From: JAEKLB01 sp050249235
Lineage (GTDB): Bacteria; Actinomycetota; Acidimicrobiia; Acidimicrobiales; CADCSY01
Assembly (NCBI GenBank): GCA_050249235.1
Contig: JBFWQW010000046.1
Location: 1-21,511 of the forward strand
DNA length: 21,511 nucleotides
Direction of reading: 5' to 3'
Part shown: one piece after another, positions 16,958-21,511 of the stretch
Layout of the letters: each line of letters begins with the position of its first letter
Numbering within the stretch: position 1 is the first letter of the stretch
Program-made: the position numbers and the translations under genes
Notes under the pieces: generated by a model
Told to the model about the DNA's origin: nothing
Database searches by the model: none
The model's input: only the letters and a program-made list of their open reading frames with translations

Positions 16958-16991
16958 GTCGACGGTGCGGGATCGTTCCGCACCGGTCGAC
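16958..16991. terminator. Hairpin between convergent atpC and the PKD-like gene
   Basis: CGGTGCGG (16963-16970) pairs with CCGCACCG (16978-16985) around a seven-base loop. GTCGA (16958-16962) pairs with TCGAC (16987-16991) past a one-base bulge. The hairpin lies 30 bases after the atpC stop and 17 bases past the end of the converging minus-strand gene, so it could end both transcripts. There is no T-tract on either side. Confidence 0.6.
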
Positions 16992-17007
16992 GGCGAACGG
17001 GAGCGGG

Positions 17008-17859
17008 TCAGCGGTTGCGCACGGCCTGCAGCTCGCGAACCCCGTAGTCGCGCCCCAGGGTGAAGGTGATGGGCTCGAGCGGGCCGCCGGGGACGCCGTC
17101 GACCGTGTAGGTGGGCCGGTAGGTGAGCGTGGCGGTGACGACGTAGGGGGCACCGGGCGCGGACGGCTCGGCGTAGGCGTGGCGCACGGGCGACGGCTCG
17201 GGCCAGGGTCGCCCGGGGCCGGCGTCGAGCGGCGGCGAGCCGTCGCCGAAGTCCCACGTCACGCCGGCCAGGGTGGCCACGACGGTGACCGTGGTCCCGA
17301 AGCCGGGCAACGTGACCGAGGCGGTGAGGGGCCCGGTGACGGGCTCGGTGAGCCAGGCGTAGGCGGGCACGCCCACCAGCCCGGCGCCCTCGGGCCTGAC
17401 CTCGAGGACGGCCTCGGCCACGTCGAGCCGGTCGAGCAGCCGCTCGAGCTCGGCCGCCACCTCGGGCGTGGGCGTGCCCGGGCCGTACCAGCGCAGGCCG
17501 ACGAAGTCGGCGTTGCACCACAGCTCGTGGAGCTCGTGGTCGGGGCTCGGGCGGGTGTTCCCGAAGTCGAGGAGGTAGCCGTCCTCGTACAGGTCGAAGG
17601 TCGGATGGGCCACCGTGCGGTAGGCGCAGGGCTGGCCGGCCCGGTCGGTCCGTGCCCGCCCCGCCGTCCGCCGCACCCCACCCGGCGCCCCGGCCCGCTC
17701 GCCCTCCACCCCAAGGTCGACCCCCCGACCCTCCGTTTCGGCGAAGCCCCGGCTGTCATTTCCGCCCTCGTACGCCGTAGCTGGAGTCGGGAGTAGGCAG
17801 CCCATCAGGCCCATGAAGAGTGCCGCGATTAGAGGCGCGTGACGAAGGTGACGAACCAA
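17008..17859 (-). CDS. Secreted PKD-like domain protein
   Basis: The product has 283 residues. The TTG at 17859 is the likely start, with AAGGAG eight bases upstream and a signal peptide right after it (PLIAALFMGLMGCLLP to PATA, about 29). Cys21 in LMGC is a poor lipobox, so anchoring is uncertain. Residues 35-75 are low in complexity. A Cys pair (Cys78, Cys115) and the segment GLVGVPAYAWL (160-170) precede a PKD-like motif WDFGDG (202-207), and the C-terminal part is beta-rich. This layout resembles a common uncharacterised actinobacterial exported family; that is recall, not a search. Its first 31 bases overlap the end of the upstream lipoprotein gene in another frame, so the two are an operon. 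The N-terminal DNA lies in a low-GC patch. Function unknown. Confidence 0.75.
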   Translation of the reverse strand: MVRHLRHAPLIAALFMGLMGCLLPTPATAYEGGNDSRGFAETEGRGVDLGVEGERAGAPGGVRRTAGRARTDRAGQPCAYRTVAHPTFDLYEDGYLLDFGNTRPSPDHELHELWCNADFVGLRWYGPGTPTPEVAAELERLLDRLDVAEAVLEVRPEGAGLVGVPAYAWLTEPVTGPLTASVTLPGFGTTVTVVATLAGVTWDFGDGSPPLDAGPGRPWPEPSPVRHAYAEPSAPGAPYVVTATLTYRPTYTVDGVPGGPLEPITFTLGRDYGVRELQAVRNR

Positions 17860-18338
17860 GTCGAGTTCTCCTTCTTGAAGTCATACGAGAAGGTGAGAAG
17901 GTTGTTTGGATCGTCCTCGATCGGTTCACCGGTCGTGCCGTTCAAGAGGACTGCGTGGTTCCGATAGCGGTCAACAACCGTTGCCGAAGTCGGCGACGTC
18001 TGGTCGATCTCGATCTGATGTTCGACGCTCATACGAACCGGCGTTCCGGCGGAGCGGAGGCGGTCGACCTCGGCGATGGTCGAGGCCAGCGCGGCGCCGG
18101 CGAAGGACTCCTCGAGGCCGGCGGTGCTGAGGGTGCGGAGGGCGTGGGCGTAGACCTCCCAGCTGCGGAGGTAGGCGGCCTCCACCTCGGCTTCCACCTC
18201 GGCCTGCACCGTGGACCCGCCGGTGGTGGTGGTGGGGTCGTCGAGCGTGGCCGAGGGCCCGTCGTCGTCGCCCGTGCAGGCGACGGCCGGGAGGGTCACC
18301 AGCAGCGTCGCCGCCACCGCCCGGCGCAGTCTGTGCAT
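17829..18338 (-). CDS. Putative lipoprotein with an NTF2-like fold region
   Basis: The product has 169 residues. The ATG at 18338 opens a lipoprotein signal (MHRLRRAVAATLLVTLPA, VAC with Cys21), followed by an acidic and Thr-rich linker (22-45). Residues 46-169 have one long helix (EVEAEVEAAYLRSWEVYAHA) then beta strands ending TWFVTFVTRL, the order expected of small NTF2-like/Mce-associated-type domains; this fold call is inference. An in-frame extension to 18515 is unlikely because it lacks a signal and would overlap the divergent gene. A leaderless promoter fits the chosen start. The last third uses A/T-ending codons (GTT, TAT, GCA, CTT, GAA, CCA) rare elsewhere in the window. Function unknown. 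Confidence 0.7.
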   Translation of the reverse strand: MHRLRRAVAATLLVTLPAVACTGDDDGPSATLDDPTTTTGGSTVQAEVEAEVEAAYLRSWEVYAHALRTLSTAGLEESFAGAALASTIAEVDRLRSAGTPVRMSVEHQIEIDQTSPTSATVVDRYRNHAVLLNGTTGEPIEDDPNNLLTFSYDFKKENSTWFVTFVTRL

Positions 18339-18344
18339 CGAGTG

Positions 18345-18374
18345 AAGGTACCCACCGTGCACGAGACCGGTCAA
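18345..18374 (-). promoter_or_regulatory. Probable leaderless promoter of the lipoprotein operon
   Basis: On the minus strand TTGACC (18369-18374), an 18-bp spacer and TACCTT (18345-18350) match an actinobacterial housekeeping promoter. The A of the ATG at 18338 is seven bases past the -10, where transcription should begin, and there is no Shine-Dalgarno sequence, so the mRNA is probably leaderless. This supports the chosen start. Confidence 0.6.
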
Positions 18375-18406
18375 GGGTGGCCGGCGGGGACGTGGCACGC
18401 TGCGGC

Positions 18407-19387
18407 ATGCCCAGGCGCCGGGTCGGTGTGGTGCTCCTCGTCCCCGCCCCGGCGGCCGCGGAGATCGACGTGCTGCGCCGCGCCCTCGGCGAGGCCGACG
18501 TGGGCCGGCTCGCACCCCACGTCACCCTGGTGCCGCCGGTCAACCTGGCCGAGGGGGACCTCGACGACGCCCTCGACCGGCTCCGGGACGCGGCCCGCCG
18601 CACGTCGCCGCTCCGGCTGGTGCTGGGCCCGCCGGCCACCTTCCTGCCGACCAACCCGGTGCTCTACCTGGGCGTCGGCGGCGACGTGGCCGGGGTCGAC
18701 GGCCTTCGCGACAAGGTGTTCCGCCCCCCGCTCGAGCGCCCGCTCACCTGGCCCTTCCACCCCCACGTGACGGTGCTCGACGGCGGCGACCCCGAGCGCA
18801 TCCGGGCCGGCGTCGCCGTCCTCGCCGACTGGGTGGCCGACGTCACCGTCGAGGCGGTCCACCTGCTCGAGGAGCGCTACCGGGACGACGGCAGCCGCGC
18901 CTGGGAGCCGATCGCCGAGGCCCGCTTCGAGGCCCCGGCGGTGGTCGGCCGGGGCGGCCTCGAGCTCGAACTGGCCGTCACCGACCGGCTCCCGCTCGAC
19001 GCCGCCGCCTTCCGGGACGCCGCCGTCGACGCCTCCGCCGCCGCCCGGTCCGGGGCCATCCGGCGTCCCGTCCCCCTGGCGGTCACCGCCCGGCGGGACG
19101 GCCGCATCGTGGGGACGGCCGCCGGCGAGGTCCGCCCCGACGGCCGGGCCCAGCTGTCGGAGCTGATCGTGGCCTCGGACGTGCGCCGCCAGGGCATCGG
19201 CGCCCAGCTCGTCGCCGCCTTCGCCTCCGCCGCGGCCGAGCGGGGCGCCACCGAGCTCGGCCTGCGCACCGAAGCCGGCGGCCCCACGGTCGGCTTCTAC
19301 GAGCGCCTCGGCTTCACCCCCCGGTTCACCCTCCCCGACTGGGGCCCCGGGCGCCGCCCCTTCGTCCAGCTCACCAAGCCCCTGTAA
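18407..19387 (+). CDS. 2H phosphoesterase - GNAT acetyltransferase fusion protein
   Basis: The product has 326 residues from the ATG at 18407; a GTG at 18377 would add ten. The N-terminal domain (1-180) has both 2H motifs, His38-Val-Thr40 (PHVTLVPP) and His120-Val-Thr122 (FHPHVTVLD), as in 2'-5' RNA ligase-like and cyclic phosphodiesterase enzymes acting on RNA or cyclic nucleotide ends. The C-terminal domain (about 183-326) is a GNAT fold with the acetyl-CoA loop VRRQGIGAQL (259-268) and GFYERLGF (296-303). Both sets of key residues are intact, so both activities are plausible; substrates are unknown. It is divergent from the lipoprotein operon with a 68-bp gap. No good ribosome-binding site is seen, so the start is uncertain. 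Confidence 0.85.
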   Translation: MPRRRVGVVLLVPAPAAAEIDVLRRALGEADVGRLAPHVTLVPPVNLAEGDLDDALDRLRDAARRTSPLRLVLGPPATFLPTNPVLYLGVGGDVAGVDGLRDKVFRPPLERPLTWPFHPHVTVLDGGDPERIRAGVAVLADWVADVTVEAVHLLEERYRDDGSRAWEPIAEARFEAPAVVGRGGLELELAVTDRLPLDAAAFRDAAVDASAAARSGAIRRPVPLAVTARRDGRIVGTAAGEVRPDGRAQLSELIVASDVRRQGIGAQLVAAFASAAAERGATELGLRTEAGGPTVGFYERLGFTPRFTLPDWGPGRRPFVQLTKPL

Positions 19388-19411
19388 CCCGGAGCCCCGT
19401 CTCCAGGCGCC

Positions 19412-19870
19412 GCTGCGGAGCGCCAGCGGAGCGAGCAACCGAGACGGGTACGGCTGCGTGCGCGCCCAGCTGCGCAGGCGAGGCGCCAGCCGAGCCGGAG
19501 CTGCGCATCGACACAGCCACGCTGCGGAGCGCCAGCGGAGCGAGCCTCCCCAGCAGGTACGGCTGCGTGCGCGCCCAGCTGCGCAGGCGAGGCGCCAGCC
19601 GAGCCGGAGCTGCGCATCGACACAGCCACGCTGCGGAGCGCCAGCGGAGCGAGCCGCTCAGACGGGTACGGCTGCGTGCGCGCCCAGCTGCGCAGGCGAG
19701 GCGCCAGCCGAGCCGGAGCTGCACATCGACACAGCCACGCTGCGGAGCGCCAGCGGAGCGAGCCGCTCAGACGGGTACGGCTGCGTGCACGCCCAGCTGC
19801 GCAGGCGAGGCGCCAGCCGAGCCGGAGCTGCGCATCAACAGGGCGCCAGCCGAGCCGGAGCTGCGCATCA
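19412..19870. repeat. 109-bp tandem repeat array
   Basis: Three full units lie at 19449-19557, 19558-19666 and 19667-19775. A partial end precedes them (19412-19448), a partial start follows (from 19776), and a 29-bp subrepeat is duplicated at 19809-19837 and 19842-19870. The units are almost identical; differences cluster in the last 15 bases (AACCGAGACGGG, CTCCCCAGCAGG, CGCTCAGACGGG). The length is not a multiple of three, so the reading frame shifts with each unit and coding is unlikely. The 490-bp gap 19388-19877 between convergent genes holds only this array. Confidence 0.95.
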
Positions 19871-19877
19871 GCGCGCC

Positions 19878-20876
19878 TCAACCCAGGTCGATCGAGGCGT
19901 ACTCGCGGAGCTTGGTGAGGCGGTGGCGGGACTCGATGAGGCGCACGGTCCCGGACTTCGAGCGCATGACGAGCGACCAGGTGCGGGCGCCGTCGCGGTC
20001 GTAGTGGACGCCTCTCAGCAGCTCGCCGTCGGTGATGCCGGTGGCGACGAAGAAGCAGTTGTCGCTGCGCACGAGGTCGTCCGGCCCGAGCACCCGGTCG
20101 AGGTCGTAGCCGGCGGCGAGGGCGGCCGACCGCTCGCCGTCGTCGCGGGGCCAGAGGCGGCCCTGGAACTCGCCGCCCATGCACTTGAGGGCGGCGGCGG
20201 CGATGATGCCCTCGGGTGAGCCGCCCACGCCGAACATGATGTCGATGCCCGACTCGGGCCAGGCGGTGGCGACGGCGGCCGGCACGTCGCCGTGGTCGAT
20301 GAGCCGGATGCGGGCGCCGGCGGCGCGGACCTGGGCGATGAGCTCGTCGTGGCGGGGCCGGGCGAGGATCACGACGGTGAGGTCGCTCACGTGCTCGCCC
20401 TTGGCGGCGGCCAGCGCCGAGAGGTTGTCGAGCACGGGCATCGTGATGTCGACCACGCCGACGCCCTCCGGCCCGACGGCCAGCTTCTCCATGTACATGC
20501 AGGGCCCGGGGTCGAACATGGTTCCCCGCTCCGACACCGCCAGCACGGAGGTGGCGCCGCCCTGGCCGGTCGACGTGAGGGTCGTGCCCTCGATGGGGTC
20601 GACGGCGATGTCGGTCTCCGGAGCGACGCCGGTGCCGATCCGCTCGCCGTTGAAGAGCATGGGCGCCTCGTCCTTCTCGCCCTCGCCGATCACCACGATG
20701 CCGTCCATGGGCACGGTGTGCAGGACCAGGCGCATGGCGTCGACGGCGGCCCCGTCGGCGCCGTCCTTGTCGCCCCGGCCCACCCACCGGGACGCCGCCA
20801 GCGCGGCCGCCTCCGTGACCCGCACCAGCTCCATCGCCAGGTTGCGGTCGGGTGTCTGCTTCGGCGAGTTGGGCAC
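19878..20876 (-). CDS. glpX: Fructose-1,6-bisphosphatase, class II (GlpX)
   Basis: The product has 332 residues. It hydrolyses fructose-1,6-bisphosphate to fructose-6-phosphate in gluconeogenesis in the cytosol. The GlpX signatures are intact: DRNLAMELVRVTEAAALAAS (10-29), WVGRGDK (31-37), IGEGEKDEAPML (63-74) and the metal-site motif DIAVDPIEGTT (89-99), with FGVGGSPEG later. The GTG at 20876 gives the usual short N-terminus. It has no Shine-Dalgarno sequence, but a TANNNT element lies where a leaderless promoter would. GlpX is the normal FBPase of actinobacteria. The gene's stop lies seven bases from the 109-bp repeat array, with no other terminator visible. Confidence 0.95.
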   Translation of the reverse strand: MPNSPKQTPDRNLAMELVRVTEAAALAASRWVGRGDKDGADGAAVDAMRLVLHTVPMDGIVVIGEGEKDEAPMLFNGERIGTGVAPETDIAVDPIEGTTLTSTGQGGATSVLAVSERGTMFDPGPCMYMEKLAVGPEGVGVVDITMPVLDNLSALAAAKGEHVSDLTVVILARPRHDELIAQVRAAGARIRLIDHGDVPAAVATAWPESGIDIMFGVGGSPEGIIAAAALKCMGGEFQGRLWPRDDGERSAALAAGYDLDRVLGPDDLVRSDNCFFVATGITDGELLRGVHYDRDGARTWSLVMRSKSGTVRLIESRHRLTKLREYASIDLG

Positions 20877-20882
20877 GGCCGG

Positions 20883-20888
20883 ACCCTA
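20883..20888 (-). promoter_or_regulatory. Candidate -10 of a leaderless glpX promoter
   Basis: The minus strand reads TAGGGT, six bases before the GTG start, the same geometry as the promoter at 18345-18350. No clear -35 is found. The 108-bp gap 20877-20984 also separates the divergent gene at the right edge. Confidence 0.35.
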
Positions 20889-20984
20889 GCCAGCACCCCT
20901 CGCGGGTGCGCCGGCGTCGCTCTCTGGCGCCTGAGCCACACCAGCCGTGGCCCGGACGCCAGAACGCGGTGCCACCATGGCGGG

Positions 20985-21511
20985 GTGCCGGTGACCGCAG
21001 CCATGTGCGCCGCCGGCCGGGATCTCGGCGAGCCCCGGCTCTCGCCCGACGGTGCGGTGGTGGCGTTCGTCGCCACCCGGGACGGGCGGGGCGAGCTGGT
21101 GGTCGTCGACGCCGGCGGCGGGCCGGAGCGGGTGCTCACGGCCGGCGAGCCACCCCGTCGGGCCCGGGACCTCGGCGGCGGGGTGCACGACTGGCTGGCG
21201 GACGGCTCTGGCCTGGTGTTCGTCGCCGCCTCCGGCGCCCTGCACGTCCAGCCGGCCGGCGGCGGACCGGTGTCGTGGCTGTGGGGGCCGGGGACGGGGT
21301 CGACGGTGGCCTCGCCGGCGGTGTCGCCGGACGGGCGCCGGGTGGCCGTCGTGGTCGACGACCGGGCGGTGGTGGTGGTCGAGCTGGCGACCGGCACGGC
21401 GCGGGTGGTGAGCGACGCCCACGACTTCGCCCTCGACCCGGTGTGGGCGCCGGACGGCCGCCGGCTGGCGTGGACGGCGTGGGACGACCCCGCCATGCCG
21501 TGGGACGACGG
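20985..21511 (+). CDS. S9-type peptidase-like protein, N-terminal beta-propeller (3' end cut by window)
   Basis: At least 175 residues are visible and the frame runs off the right edge. Repeated SPDG/APDGRRLAW blocks (RLSPDGAVVAFVATRD, AVSPDGRRVAVVVDD, VWAPDGRRLAWTAWDDP) are PD40/TolB-like propeller strands. The last motif, with the following PAMPWDD, resembles the N-terminal propeller of prolyl oligopeptidase/acylaminoacyl-peptidase family (S9) enzymes. No catalytic domain falls in the window, so a non-enzymatic propeller protein is possible. The start is ambiguous among GTG 20985, GTG 20991 and ATG 21003; none has a clear ribosome-binding site. No signal peptide is evident, suggesting the cytosol. 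Confidence 0.65.
   Translation, partial: MPVTAAMCAAGRDLGEPRLSPDGAVVAFVATRDGRGELVVVDAGGGPERVLTAGEPPRRARDLGGGVHDWLADGSGLVFVAASGALHVQPAGGGPVSWLWGPGTGSTVASPAVSPDGRRVAVVVDDRAVVVVELATGTARVVSDAHDFALDPVWAPDGRRLAWTAWDDPAMPWDD

Noticed and set aside
17008..18338. Pseudogene or frameshift in the lipoprotein/PKD-like pair
   Set aside because: The two genes overlap by 31 bases, but the second has its own Shine-Dalgarno sequence and signal peptide, so a true overlapping operon is more likely.
19412..19870. CRISPR array
   Set aside because: The repeats are contiguous 109-bp units with no unique spacers and no cas genes nearby.
19297..20787. Long minus-strand frame over the 109-bp array and antisense-frame of glpX
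   Set aside because: It is out of frame with glpX and reads through the repeats only because GC-rich DNA lacks stops; the array is open in several frames on both strands.

Overview
The window is a very GC-rich bacterial chromosome segment. Its gene order (a WecA/MraY-type sugar-phosphate transferase, then the complete F1Fo ATP synthase operon), frequent GTG/TTG starts, TANNNT-type -10 elements and abundant secreted 'GYWLVASDGGIF' repeat proteins point to an actinobacterium. Class Acidimicrobiia is my best guess; this is inference, as no rRNA is present. I see no tRNA, rRNA, transposase, integrase or CRISPR array.

Region 1 (1-6513, minus strand) holds three secreted modular proteins in tandem. 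They are a subtilisin (S8) with concanavalin-like and Fn3 modules that runs off the left edge, a non-enzymatic protein with one concanavalin-like module, one Fn3 module and a 42-residue repeat array, and a second S8 protease ending in the same array. They share modules in different combinations, so the locus looks like a site of domain shuffling. A 15-bp tandem repeat and a strong hairpin lie between the first two genes.

Region 2 (6667-9143, plus strand) has a GT4-type glycosyltransferase and a polyprenyl-phosphate sugar-1-phosphate transferase with overlapping stop and start. Both probably serve cell-envelope glycan synthesis.

Region 3 (9228-16928, plus strand) is an intact ATP synthase operon: AtpZ-like, AtpI-like, a, c, b, delta, alpha, gamma, beta, epsilon. 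Notable points are a b subunit with a signal-peptide-like leader and an extracytoplasmic domain, a His-containing C-terminal tail on gamma, a C-terminal extension on alpha, and a repeat-bearing 130-bp leader before the c-subunit gene. A hairpin follows atpC.

Region 4 (17008-18338, minus strand) is a two-gene unit for a lipoprotein and a secreted PKD-like protein, with a probable leaderless promoter and a patch of low GC. Divergent from it is a 2H phosphoesterase-GNAT fusion (18407-19387, plus).

Region 5 (19388-21511) has an array of near-identical 109-bp tandem repeats, then class II fructose-1,6-bisphosphatase (glpX, minus strand), and the start of an S9-type peptidase-like beta-propeller protein (plus strand) cut by the right edge.
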